Shown here one piece after another: positions 51,522-60,101 of a stretch of 64,000 nt of DNA. Made by a program: the position numbers and the translations under genes. Under the pieces are notes generated by a model. The model saw only the letters and a list, made by a program, of their open reading frames with translations, had not been told where the DNA came from and ran no database searches. Position 1 is the first letter of the stretch; each line of letters starts with the position of its first letter. Source of the stretch: Flavobacterium sp. (GTDB lineage Bacteria > Bacteroidota > Bacteroidia > Flavobacteriales > Flavobacteriaceae); the NCBI RefSeq assembly GCF_027531705.1, contig NZ_JAPZSP010000007.1, forward strand, positions 1 to 64,000, written 5' to 3'.

Positions 51522-54137
51522 ATGAAACTAAAAAAAATCACATTCTCGCTTCTAATACTTCTCACCGGAAGTGTTTTTGCCCAGGACGATTCAATCATTC
51601 AACCAACTAAAATCACGTATTTAGATTCTATCAAAAAGACATTTGTTAAGTATGATATTGCTTCTAAAGTAGATAGTATGTGGGTTAAGGAGTTGAACAA
51701 CAACGATTTGTACGCCGATATTACCAACGATATTGAAACAATAGACCTTAATCAAGATGTTGATTTTGAACTTCCTACAGATTTATTAAAGGCAAGATTA
51801 GCCGAAATGGATGCCAAATCACCTTTCAATATTGAATACAATCCTGGATTAGAAAATTTAATTAAATCGTTTTTAAAGAATAGAAGAAAATCATTTGAAC
51901 GATTGATGGGATTGTCTGAATATTATTTTCCTCTTTTTGAAGATGCTTTTTCCAAGCAAAATATTCCTTTAGAAATCAAATATTTAGCGGTTGTTGAGTC
52001 TGCCTTAAATCCCAAAGCAGTTTCTAGAGTTGGTGCAACAGGTCTTTGGCAATTTATGTATCAAACAGGAAAAGAATACAAACTAAGCATTGATTCTTAT
52101 GTTGACGAAAGAAGTGATCCATTAAAAGCTAGTGCTGCAGCTTCGCAATACATGACCAATATGTACAAGATTTTTGGCGATTGGGATTTGGTTTTAGCCG
52201 CTTATAATTCGGGTGCTGGAAATGTTTCTAAAGCTATAAGAAGATCTGGCGGACAAAAAAACTTTTGGAATATCAAAAAGCATTTGCCTAAAGAAACACA
52301 AGGATATGTTCCGGCTTTTTTAGCAACTATGTACATTTATGAATATCATAAAGAGCACGGAATTGTACCAAGAAGAGCTGATGTAAAACATTTTGAAACT
52401 GATACTATTCAAATAAAACAACAATTGTCTTTCAAACAAATTTCTGATTTATTAGACGTTTCTGAAGCTCAATTGCAATTATTTAATCCTTCTTACAAGT
52501 TAAAAGTTGTTCCTAATTACAAAGATAAAGCTCATTATTTAAGATTACCAATTGATAAAATTGCTGTTTTCACGGCTAATGAAGATAAAATTTATGCCTA
52601 CGTTCAACATGAACTAAGTAAAAGAGAGAAACCTTTTACCAAAGTTCAAACGGCTATTGCAGATTCTGACATAGAATCTGAAATGAGCTATAAAAATGTT
52701 CAAAAAACTAAGTACCACAAGGTTAGGCGAGGCGAAAGTTTGAGTGAAATTGCAAATCGATATGATGTTTCAATGTCTCAAATTAAGAAATGGAATCATT
52801 TGCGAAGCAATACTGTTTCAAGAGGAAGAAGTCTTAAAATTGTTTCTTATGACCGTGTAGCTGTAAGAACAAAAAAAGCGACAGAACCTAAAAATACTGA
52901 CGTTGTTGCAATAGAAGCAGTTGCTGAGATTCAACATCCTAAAAAAGAAGAAGTTGAAAGTTCAAGAGAACCAGCTAATTTTAAATGGGAAAAAGTATAT
53001 GTAAACAAAGATGTTACTAAAACCCACAAAATCAAAAGAGGTGAAAACCTTGGTAAAATTGCTGACAATTATAACGTTACGGTTGCTGAGTTAAAAAAAT
53101 GGAATAAGTTAAGAAGTAATACTGCTGTTGCTGGTAAAACACTTAAAGTTGTTGTGAACGAAAGAGTTGCAACAAGAGTTAAAAAACCTATTAACGATTC
53201 TAATGTTGAACAAGAAGTTGCCGTTGTTGAAAAATCTACACCTAAAAAAGAGAATACTACAACTGATACAACTTCATCTGCAATTGCTGAAAATGTAGTT
53301 GAAAAACCTGTTAAAGCAGCAAAAGCTTTTAAGTATGAAAAAGTGGTTACTTTTAAAGATGTAACTAAAAATTACAAAGTTAGAAAAGGTGATAACCTAG
53401 GTGAAATTTCAGAAAAATATAATGTTTCTGTTGCCGATTTGAAAAAATGGAACAAACTAAGAAGCAATAATGTAGTTGTTGGAAAAGAATTGAAAATAAT
53501 TACCAATGAAAAAGTAGTTACAACAGTTAAAAAACCAATCAAATCTGATAGAATCGACGAGCTAGAAAAAGCTAGTAATTATTACACAGTTCAAAAAGGA
53601 GATAATTTATCTACAATTGCTAAAAGAAACAATGTAACGGTTGAAGAGTTAAGAGAATGGAATCATTTGGACGACAATAACGTTCAATTAGAAGCTAAAC
53701 TAAAAGTTGCTGATATTGCTCACAACAATGAAGATTCTGCTGAAGAAACAACAACTAAAAGCGAAGTTAGAAATGTTGAATACACAGTGCAAAGAGGTGA
53801 CTTTTTAGGAAGTATTGCCAAAAAACATGGTGTTGCAATCTCTGATTTGAAAGAATGGAACAACATAAATGATAATACAGTTGTTGCTGGCGAAAAATTG
53901 GTTGTTGGTAAAAAATTAATTTTAGATAAAAATCAGAAAAACGTTGTTGCCGAGAAACAAACCAAAAACAATAAAGCAACTGCTCAAAAAGAACAAGTTT
54001 ATCAAGTAAGAAGAGGCGATTCTCTTTTTAGTATTGCCAAAAAATATCCAGGAATTACTGTTTCAGATTTAAAAAAATGGAATGGAATTCGCGGAAACGA
54101 ATTAAAACCGGGAATGAAATTGAAAATTAACGGATAA
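51522..54137 (+). CDS. Membrane-associated lytic transglycosylase with six LysM domains (MltD-like)
   Basis: 871 residues with a signal peptide (MKLKKITFSLLILLTGSVFAQ). The SLT catalytic domain covers about 150-290, with the catalytic Glu in YLAVVESALNPKAVSR, and GATGLWQFM and LAAYNSGAGNV. It cleaves peptidoglycan to form anhydromuropeptides. Six LysM domains follow near residues 397, 500, 616, 686, 752 and 826, each starting (V/I)(R/K)(R/K)G(E/D)xL and ending ...LKKWNxxRSNxxxxG. The first three sit in a repeated unit of ~105 residues, with linkers containing FKWEKV / FKYEKV. E. coli MltD has two LysM domains, so the binding part is enlarged. Confidence 0.92.
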   Translation: MKLKKITFSLLILLTGSVFAQDDSIIQPTKITYLDSIKKTFVKYDIASKVDSMWVKELNNNDLYADITNDIETIDLNQDVDFELPTDLLKARLAEMDAKSPFNIEYNPGLENLIKSFLKNRRKSFERLMGLSEYYFPLFEDAFSKQNIPLEIKYLAVVESALNPKAVSRVGATGLWQFMYQTGKEYKLSIDSYVDERSDPLKASAAASQYMTNMYKIFGDWDLVLAAYNSGAGNVSKAIRRSGGQKNFWNIKKHLPKETQGYVPAFLATMYIYEYHKEHGIVPRRADVKHFETDTIQIKQQLSFKQISDLLDVSEAQLQLFNPSYKLKVVPNYKDKAHYLRLPIDKIAVFTANEDKIYAYVQHELSKREKPFTKVQTAIADSDIESEMSYKNVQKTKYHKVRRGESLSEIANRYDVSMSQIKKWNHLRSNTVSRGRSLKIVSYDRVAVRTKKATEPKNTDVVAIEAVAEIQHPKKEEVESSREPANFKWEKVYVNKDVTKTHKIKRGENLGKIADNYNVTVAELKKWNKLRSNTAVAGKTLKVVVNERVATRVKKPINDSNVEQEVAVVEKSTPKKENTTTDTTSSAIAENVVEKPVKAAKAFKYEKVVTFKDVTKNYKVRKGDNLGEISEKYNVSVADLKKWNKLRSNNVVVGKELKIITNEKVVTTVKKPIKSDRIDELEKASNYYTVQKGDNLSTIAKRNNVTVEELREWNHLDDNNVQLEAKLKVADIAHNNEDSAEETTTKSEVRNVEYTVQRGDFLGSIAKKHGVAISDLKEWNNINDNTVVAGEKLVVGKKLILDKNQKNVVAEKQTKNNKATAQKEQVYQVRRGDSLFSIAKKYPGITVSDLKKWNGIRGNELKPGMKLKING

Positions 54138-54159
54138 TTTAAAAATAGTAACTAAATTT

Positions 54160-54207
54160 AGGGCTTTATTCATTAACAAAGAAAAAATGAAAAAAGCCCT
54201 TTTTTTT
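54160..54207 (+). terminator. Terminator-like hairpin that buries the DUF4837 start codon
   Basis: AGGGCTTT-A-TTCATT (54160-54174) pairs with AATGAA-A-AAAGCCCT (54186-54200): 14 base pairs with one A-A mismatch and an 11-base loop. Eight T residues follow (54200-54207). The ATG of the next gene (54187-54189) lies inside the 3' arm. It can end the transglycosylase transcript and also block translation of DUF4837. Confidence 0.75.
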
Positions 54208-55188
54208 GTGCTTCTATTTTTAGTCTTTTTGCCATCGTGCAACAGAAATAAAACAGATGAACTTGCTCCAACTTCGGGAAAAATAAACACTATTTCTGTA
54301 ATTATTGATGATAAATTATGGGATGGCGAAATTGGCGATAGCATTAGAAACAAGTTTGCTTCACCAGTTATTGGTTTACCACAAGAAGAACCTTTGTTCA
54401 ACATCAATCAATATCCTTTAAAACTTCTCGAAGGATTTATGAATAATTGTCGCAATATTATTGTGATTAAAAAAGAAGCAAAGAATGAATTTTCCATCAA
54501 AGAAAACGAATTTGCGAAACCTCAAAATGTCTATTATATTTCAGGTAAAAACGCAACGACAATATTGGATTTAATTGAGAAAAATGCACCTGAAATTATT
54601 TCAAAAATCAGAAAATTAGAAATTCAAGAAAATCAACGACATATCGATACTTTATTGTTTGATTTTACCAAACTTGAAAAGCAATTTAAAATCAATCTTA
54701 AAATCCCAAGAGAATTCAAATACGCTTCTAAAAAAGATAAATTTGTTTGGTTAAAAAAAGAAATTACAAGTGGAAACACAAGCATATTAATTTACCAATT
54801 ACCATTATCAGTTATAGAAACAAAACCCAATGTGATTGATGATATTATAAAAATTAGAGATTCAATAGGAAAACTATATATTCACGGAACTTCTCGAAGA
54901 ACCAAAATGATTACCGAAGCCGCTTACGCACCGTATCTTTCTTATACCGTTTTAGACAAGCGTTATGCTTATGAAACAAGAGGCACATGGGAAATGGAAA
55001 ACGATTTTATGTCGGGACCATTTATCAATTATTGCATTGTTGACAAACCCAACAAACGAATTTTAGTCGTTGAAGGATTTTGTTATGCACCGTCAAAAGA
55101 AAAAAGAGATTTGATGTTTGAACTTGAAGCAATTATCAAAACAATTAAGTTTGTAAAATCTTCCAAAACAATTTCAAAAAAGAAATAA
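54187..55188 (+). CDS. DUF4837 family lipoprotein
   Basis: 333 residues. A lipoprotein signal reads MKKALFFVLLFLVFLPSCNR, with Cys at 18. The mature sequence begins with TSGKINTISVIIDDKLWDGEIGD and includes PQEEPLFNINQYP, the family hallmark. GTSRRTKMITEAAYAPYLSY and TRGTWEMENDFMSGPFINY lie in the second half. DUF4837 is a Bacteroidota envelope family of unknown function. The start codon and first codons form part of a terminator-like hairpin, so expression may be controlled there. It precedes an ElaA-type gene by four bases. Confidence 0.87.
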   Translation: MKKALFFVLLFLVFLPSCNRNKTDELAPTSGKINTISVIIDDKLWDGEIGDSIRNKFASPVIGLPQEEPLFNINQYPLKLLEGFMNNCRNIIVIKKEAKNEFSIKENEFAKPQNVYYISGKNATTILDLIEKNAPEIISKIRKLEIQENQRHIDTLLFDFTKLEKQFKINLKIPREFKYASKKDKFVWLKKEITSGNTSILIYQLPLSVIETKPNVIDDIIKIRDSIGKLYIHGTSRRTKMITEAAYAPYLSYTVLDKRYAYETRGTWEMENDFMSGPFINYCIVDKPNKRILVVEGFCYAPSKEKRDLMFELEAIIKTIKFVKSSKTISKKK

Positions 55189-55192
55189 AAAA

Positions 55193-55642
55193 ATGAATCC
55201 AAAATGGAAAATAAAGCCGTTTGAAGCACTTTCTGTTGCCGAACTATATTCTGTGTTACAATTGCGCTCAGAAGTGTTTGTAGTCGAACAAAATTGCGTT
55301 TACCAAGACATTGATGGAAAAGATGTAAAAGCACTTCATTTGTTTGGCGAATATGATGGAAAAACTGTTGCGTATGCAAGACTTTTTAAACCTAATGATT
55401 ATTTCGAAAATGCCTCAATAGGAAGAGTTATCGTTTCTCAAAATTACCGAGACAAAAAATGGGGTTTTGACTTAATGCAACAAGCTATCAATGCAATTGA
55501 AACACATTATAACGAAACCAAAATAACAATTTCGGCACAATTATATTTGCAAAGGTTCTACGAAAGTATGGGATTTGTAAAAACCAGCGATGTGTATTTA
55601 GAAGATGATATTGAGCATATTGAGATGCGGAAAGAAATCTAA
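55193..55642 (+). CDS. GNAT family N-acetyltransferase, ElaA-type
   Basis: 149 residues, the ElaA size. The N-terminal part (LYSVLQLRSEVFVVEQNCVYQDIDG) is the typical ElaA lead, and the acetyl-CoA region is SIGRVIVSQNYRDKKWGFDLMQ, followed by SAQLYLQRFYESMGF. The acetylated substrate is not known. It is four bases after DUF4837 and overlaps the end of the convergent OmpA gene by four bases. The gene reads IDGKDVKALHLFG in the strand before the CoA site, as ElaA proteins do. Confidence 0.88.
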   Translation: MNPKWKIKPFEALSVAELYSVLQLRSEVFVVEQNCVYQDIDGKDVKALHLFGEYDGKTVAYARLFKPNDYFENASIGRVIVSQNYRDKKWGFDLMQQAINAIETHYNETKITISAQLYLQRFYESMGFVKTSDVYLEDDIEHIEMRKEI

Positions 55643-56457
55643 ATCTTCGTAATCACCAGCTCAACACGTCTATCATATTCTGGACCTTTGCCAAGCGGAA
55701 CAGAGTTTCCATAACCTTTGAAAGTCATTCTTTTTTTGTCAATTTTCTTAAAAGCTAAGTATTTATAAACGGCTTCTGAACGATTTATAGAAAGCTGTCT
55801 TTTCTTAGTATCTCTATCAATAGCTTCTTTTTGGTTAGGCGGAACACAACAAACATGTCCTTGAATTTCAAATTGTAATGTTTTGTATTTTAATAACAAT
55901 TTTGCAATTTTATCTAATTCGCTTTTTGCTTTAAAAGTCAATTTACTACTGCCACGATCAAAAAGCAAATTTTCTAAATAAATATGGTCGCCAACAATAT
56001 GTTTTTTTTGTATCGTTTTGAAAAAACCAGGAATTTCAATTTTTGGTAATGGTTTTAAGTTCAAAACAACATCAACACGACGGTTTTTTGAGCGTTTTTC
56101 GGGAAGATTTTCAACAATATCATCATCAATAAGAATTCTGCCTTTTCCTTCAATTGTGACAATAATTTTGTTAGTTATACCGTTTTCAAGTAGCTTACGC
56201 TGAATCGTATTGGCTCTATTGGATGAAAGTTTGTAATTGTAGGCATCTTTTCCAATATCATCAGTGTAACCATATATTTGAATATCTTCAATTCTGGTTG
56301 AATCGGTTTTTTTTATAAAATCTACTACTGTTTTGGCTTGCGCATCATCAAGATTGTATTTATCAAATTCAAAATAGACCGATTGCACAACTTCTTCCTG
56401 AGCAAAAAGAAATCCTCCAAATAATAGCGATAGTATCTTTAAAAATTTAGTTATCAT
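55639..56457 (-). CDS. OmpA family protein with two tandem peptidoglycan-binding domains
   Basis: 272 residues with a signal peptide (ending LLFGGFLFAQ). Two OmpA-type domains follow: about 22-135 (VYFEFDKYNLDDAQAK, IQIYGYTDDIGKDAYN, NRRVDVVLN) and about 160-272 (LLFDRGSSKLTFKAKSEL, FEIQGHVCCVPPN, RSEAVYKYLAFKKI, YDRRVELVI). Such domains bind peptidoglycan in the periplasm. The second domain has an insertion after GHVCC that replaces the usual TDxxG loop. There is no membrane barrel. The start overlaps the S41 protease stop by four bases (ATGA), so it is coupled to that gene. It is the last gene of the rnpA-led operon. Confidence 0.86.
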   Translation of the reverse strand: MITKFLKILSLLFGGFLFAQEEVVQSVYFEFDKYNLDDAQAKTVVDFIKKTDSTRIEDIQIYGYTDDIGKDAYNYKLSSNRANTIQRKLLENGITNKIIVTIEGKGRILIDDDIVENLPEKRSKNRRVDVVLNLKPLPKIEIPGFFKTIQKKHIVGDHIYLENLLFDRGSSKLTFKAKSELDKIAKLLLKYKTLQFEIQGHVCCVPPNQKEAIDRDTKKRQLSINRSEAVYKYLAFKKIDKKRMTFKGYGNSVPLGKGPEYDRRVELVITKI

Positions 56458-58091
56458 AACTTTAATATTTTAGCATACTCAGAAGGATTGTTTATAATTT
56501 CTAAGGCTTTTTTAATCTCTGAATTATTTTGGGTGTAGTATTGATATAAACCTTCTTTATACTGATAACGTTTAATAATTTCCTCCAAAATTAATTTTTT
56601 TATTTCTTTCTGATTTGCATTTAGTTGATTTTCTTCGCTTTTTTGAACAGCTGCTAATAATTGTTCGTATTCAACTGTAATTGAAGTATCAATTTTTTCT
56701 TTTTTAGCTGTTGCTAATGTTTTTTTCAATGCAAGTTCGGTTTCCGTATCAAATGAAATTTTTTCTTTTTTCAAAAATGCTTTAAAATCGGCAAAATCAG
56801 CATCTGTAATGGATGGAATTTTGTTGCCTAAAGTTGGATTTTTATAATAGTAAGTCGTTACATAATTGAAAATTGCATCTTTTTTGTTCAAAGCTTCTAC
56901 AATTGTGCTGGTTTTAGTTTCTTCCAATTCAATATCAGGTTGTACACCGCCACCATCGTAAACCGTTCTTCCTTTTCTGGTTTTGAATGCGTTGTATTTA
57001 GAAGCATCAGTTTTAGTTGCTTTTCCTTCGGCATCTTTGTGTGAATAATCTAACGCTTGAATACATCTTCCAGATGGCGTGTAATATCTCGAAATAGTAA
57101 CTTTTACTTGTGTTCCATAAGTCAAATCAATTGGACGCTGAACCAAACCTTTACCAAAACTACGACTTCCAATAACAACGGCTCTATCTAAATCTTGCAA
57201 AGCACCCGAAACAATTTCAGAAGCCGAAGCACTTCTACCATTGATTAAAATTACCAACGGAATAGTTAAATCATAAGGTTCTTTTATTGTTTTGTATGTG
57301 TTTGTATGTTTTTCACTTTTCGATTTTGTGGTAACAATAACTTCGTTTTTTGGCACAAATAGATTGCAAATATTGATAGCTTCTGTCAACAATCCACCTG
57401 GATTTCCTCTTAAATCCAAAATGATTTTTTCGGCACCATCAGCTTTTAGTTTTTCAAGAGCTGCTTTGGTTTCGCTAGTTGTTTTTTTGTTAAAAGCTGT
57501 TAGGACAATATAACCTGTTTTATCATCAACTTTCCCGAAAAAAGGAACGGCGTTTATATCAACTTCATCTCTTGTGATTTGGGTTGTATATTCTTTACCT
57601 TGTCTTATGTATTTAACTTCTATTTTGGTGTTTTTTGCACCTTTCAATAGTTGTGAAGCATCGTCTTTAAAGTCGCTAATCATCACATCACCAATTTGAA
57701 TGATTTCATCTCCAGCTTTTAGTCCGGCCTTGTCAGCAGGCATATCTTTGTAGGCTTCTTTTACAATAAGTTTGGTTTCAACTCGAGTAATCATCGCGCC
57801 AATTCCGGTATATTCGCCAGTATTGTTTATCTTGAATTTTACAACATCAGCTTCGTTGAAAAAGTTGGTGTAAGGATCCAAATCGGCAAGCATACTCTTG
57901 ATAGCTTTATCCATCAATTCACCCGGATTTATTTCATCGACATAGTTTTTGTCTAATTCTTTAAAAACCATTGTGAATATCTCTATTTGCTTGGCAACTT
58001 CAAAGAAATTATCTCTAAAACTTACTCCAACAAATAAAAATCCTGCAGCTATTGCTGGTAAAACATATCTTTTTTTGAAATACTTACGCAT
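56454..58091 (-). CDS. S41 family C-terminal processing peptidase
   Basis: 545 residues. An N-terminal membrane segment (about 8-25) is followed by a PDZ domain (about 85-170: GIGAMITRVETKLIVKEAYK, PADKAGLKAGDEIIQIGD) and the protease domain. The catalytic Ser lies in NGRSASASEIVSGAL near 290 and the Lys in IGSRSFGKGLVQ. These serine/lysine peptidases cut C-terminal tails of periplasmic proteins. A C-terminal ~120-residue helical extension follows the protease core. It lies two bases after DUF4349 and overlaps the OmpA gene. Confidence 0.93.
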   Translation of the reverse strand: MRKYFKKRYVLPAIAAGFLFVGVSFRDNFFEVAKQIEIFTMVFKELDKNYVDEINPGELMDKAIKSMLADLDPYTNFFNEADVVKFKINNTGEYTGIGAMITRVETKLIVKEAYKDMPADKAGLKAGDEIIQIGDVMISDFKDDASQLLKGAKNTKIEVKYIRQGKEYTTQITRDEVDINAVPFFGKVDDKTGYIVLTAFNKKTTSETKAALEKLKADGAEKIILDLRGNPGGLLTEAINICNLFVPKNEVIVTTKSKSEKHTNTYKTIKEPYDLTIPLVILINGRSASASEIVSGALQDLDRAVVIGSRSFGKGLVQRPIDLTYGTQVKVTISRYYTPSGRCIQALDYSHKDAEGKATKTDASKYNAFKTRKGRTVYDGGGVQPDIELEETKTSTIVEALNKKDAIFNYVTTYYYKNPTLGNKIPSITDADFADFKAFLKKEKISFDTETELALKKTLATAKKEKIDTSITVEYEQLLAAVQKSEENQLNANQKEIKKLILEEIIKRYQYKEGLYQYYTQNNSEIKKALEIINNPSEYAKILKL

Positions 58092-58093
58092 AC

Positions 58094-58963
58094 TTATTTA
58101 CTTTTTCTTTTAAATCGTCTTTTGACAAAATAAATTATGGCGACTAAAATAACAATAAATGGCCAAACTTCTATTAACCAAATGAAGAAACTTGAAATTC
58201 CGTTAAAGCCCGATTTTATTGCATTGACAAACTTTGTGCCAAAAGAAACTGTTGCGCCAGCTTTATGTTCGAGTGTTTTATAGAATTCTAAGTTGATGGT
58301 ACTCATCGAAACTTTGTTTTGAATGTATTTCAATCGACCTTCTTTGGCTTCAATTTCTTCTCTAATGGTGGCTAATTCTCTTTCTATCTCGAGCATTTCA
58401 GAAACTTTATTGGCTTTTTTCAATAATTGCAAATAGCGTTCTTCTAATGCTTTTTTGGTTTTAATTCTCGAAGCAACATCAATATATTCTTCGGTTACAT
58501 CATCAATAGAAACTGATTTTCTATCAAAATAATCTACGCCAGTAGAAACATCGGTTATAAAGGCATCAAAATTTTCGTTGGGAATTCGTAAAGTTAAATT
58601 TCGATAAATGGTATAATCGTCCTTTCCTTCAGAGTCATTTTGAACTGTAGCTTTGTGTTTTTTGACTAATTCCTGAATGGTTTTATGCGTTGCTTCAATG
58701 TTGCTTGTTTCAAAACGCAAATCTCCAGATTTGATGATTTTTTGTTCAATTTCTTCGTTTGGAGATTCTTCCACAACAGCAGCTTCAACTACTGCAACTG
58801 CAGAATCGACCGTTTCGGCCGCACTCTCATATACGGCATCATAGTTTGCTTTTGATTCTCTTTTTGGAAGGCTAATCATCATTTCTTCTGATGTGGTCGT
58901 TTCAGTATTTTCTTTACATCCAAAAAAGAAAACAAGACTAAAAAGGACAACTAAATTTTTCAT
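58094..58963 (-). CDS. DUF4349 domain lipoprotein
   Basis: 289 residues. A lipoprotein signal ends in FFFGCKENTET (Cys near 16). The region about 75-225 is the DUF4349 domain: KIIKSGDLRFETSNIEATHK, RNLTLRIPNENFDAFI, YFDRKSVSIDDVTEEYIDV and a long helix (ALEERYLQLLKKANKVSEML). A C-terminal membrane segment (about 260-280) follows. Function is unknown; similar to putative anti-sigma or envelope-stress lipoproteins in other phyla. It lies 65 bases after rnpA and two bases before the S41 protease. Confidence 0.85.
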   Translation of the reverse strand: MKNLVVLFSLVFFFGCKENTETTTSEEMMISLPKRESKANYDAVYESAAETVDSAVAVVEAAVVEESPNEEIEQKIIKSGDLRFETSNIEATHKTIQELVKKHKATVQNDSEGKDDYTIYRNLTLRIPNENFDAFITDVSTGVDYFDRKSVSIDDVTEEYIDVASRIKTKKALEERYLQLLKKANKVSEMLEIERELATIREEIEAKEGRLKYIQNKVSMSTINLEFYKTLEHKAGATVSFGTKFVNAIKSGFNGISSFFIWLIEVWPFIVILVAIIYFVKRRFKRKSK

Positions 58964-59028
58964 AACAATTCTGTTTAGACTTATACAACGGTAAATCGAT
59001 TTGAATTATTATTTTAGGAATCAATTAT

Positions 59029-59409
59029 TTACAATTCGCCTTTTGTAGCAATTATAAATTTATTGAAAAGTTGAACCGTTTTTTCATTAATTTCTTGGTA
59101 AGAAAGACGGTCCTTGGTTTGGTAAAAAAACATGATGGCGTAGTTTTCGTTTATATTTTCAAGAAGCAAATGCTTGTTTAATCGATAACATTCGCGCAAA
59201 ACACGCTTGAAATAATTTCGGTCAACCGCATTTTTGAAATATTTTTTGGAAACCGAAACGCCAAATTTCAGTTTTTCTTTTTCTTCTAAAGGATTCTTTA
59301 CATAAACCAATCGCAGCGGATATTTAGATACCGATTTTCCATCAGAAAAAAGCAAGTCAATGGTTTTTTGACTTTTCAGTTTTTCAGTTTTTGGATAGGT
59401 AAAGTTCAT
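59029..59409 (-). CDS. rnpA: Ribonuclease P protein component
   Basis: 126 residues, normal for RnpA, which with RnpB RNA cuts the 5' leader from tRNA precursors. Signatures: the N-terminal TYPKTEKLKSQKTIDLLFSDG, KFGVSVSKKYFKNAVDRN and the basic 'RNR' helix RNYFKRVLRECYRLNKH. It is not next to rpmH here, unlike in many bacteria; it leads a minus-strand operon with DUF4349, S41 and OmpA. A good promoter lies 22 bases before the start. Confidence 0.93.
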   Translation of the reverse strand: MNFTYPKTEKLKSQKTIDLLFSDGKSVSKYPLRLVYVKNPLEEKEKLKFGVSVSKKYFKNAVDRNYFKRVLRECYRLNKHLLLENINENYAIMFFYQTKDRLSYQEINEKTVQLFNKFIIATKGEL

Positions 59410-59430
59410 TTGCGATTAGATTATTATTTG

Positions 59431-59457
59431 CAAAGATAAAGTTAAATGTAATTTCAA
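59431..59457 (-). promoter_or_regulatory. Promoter of the rnpA operon
   Basis: The minus strand carries TTG (59455-59457), a 16-base spacer and TATCTTTG (59431-59438), close to the Bacteroidota -33 / -7 consensus, 21 bases before the rnpA ATG. Confidence 0.6.
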
Positions 59458-59503
59458 TTGGTTTTAAACCATCTATTTTTGATGTCATTCTAATTTTCTG
59501 ACA

Positions 59504-60100
59504 ATGAAACATTTTATAAAAATAATTACTATTGCAGTAGCTTTTTCAGTTCAATTTGCAACAGCACAAAGAATAAAAATCAATGATAAGGCACCTACTT
59601 TTACGGCTATCGATGTTAGCGGAACCAAAATTGATTTAGAAAAATACAAAGGCAAAAAAGTGTTTCTAGCTTTTTTTAGATACGCAAGTTGTCCTGTTTG
59701 TAATTTTAGAATGCATGATATTTTAGAAAATCATGACCAAATAAAAGCAAATGGTTATGAAATAATTGCTGTATATGAATCGACAAATGAAACACTTAAT
59801 GAATTTTTGAAAGATGAAAATGTTCCGTTTCCAATTATTGGAGATTCTGAATTGGTTTTGTATAAAAAATATCGCGTTGAAAAATCTTTTTGGCGCACAA
59901 TTGGTTCTGTTTTTGACAAAAAAGTAGCAAATAACAAAAGCAAAGGAAAAGAACTATTTAAAGGCAAAAAACTAAAAAAAGATGGTAATCTAACCAGAAT
60001 TCCTGCCGATTTTTTGATAGATGAAAACGGAATAATCACAACCGCATATTATGGAACAGATATCGGTGATCATTTACCTTTAGACCAAATTATAAAGTAA
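59504..60100 (+). CDS. Secreted peroxiredoxin-like (AhpC/TSA, redoxin) protein
   Basis: 198 residues with a signal peptide (ending in SVQFATAQ). The thioredoxin-fold lead KINDKAPTFTAIDVSG is followed by FFRYASCPVCNFRMHDIL, with a CxxC pair around residue 65, then IIAVYESTNETLNEF and VPFPIIGDSELVLYKKYRVE. The paired Cys suggests a 'peroxiredoxin-like' protein of the AhpC/TSA group; peroxidase activity is not certain. The C-terminal part has a basic insert (KSKGKELFKGKKLKKDG). It is divergent from rnpA and ends one base before the M1 peptidase stop. Confidence 0.83.
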   Translation: MKHFIKIITIAVAFSVQFATAQRIKINDKAPTFTAIDVSGTKIDLEKYKGKKVFLAFFRYASCPVCNFRMHDILENHDQIKANGYEIIAVYESTNETLNEFLKDENVPFPIIGDSELVLYKKYRVEKSFWRTIGSVFDKKVANNKSKGKELFKGKKLKKDGNLTRIPADFLIDENGIITTAYYGTDIGDHLPLDQIIK

Positions 60101-60101
60101 A

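Noticed and set aside
51371-51610. 79-codon frame in the leader of the transglycosylase
   Set aside because: It overlaps the real gene out of frame, has no signal of coding bias and starts with the promoter element.
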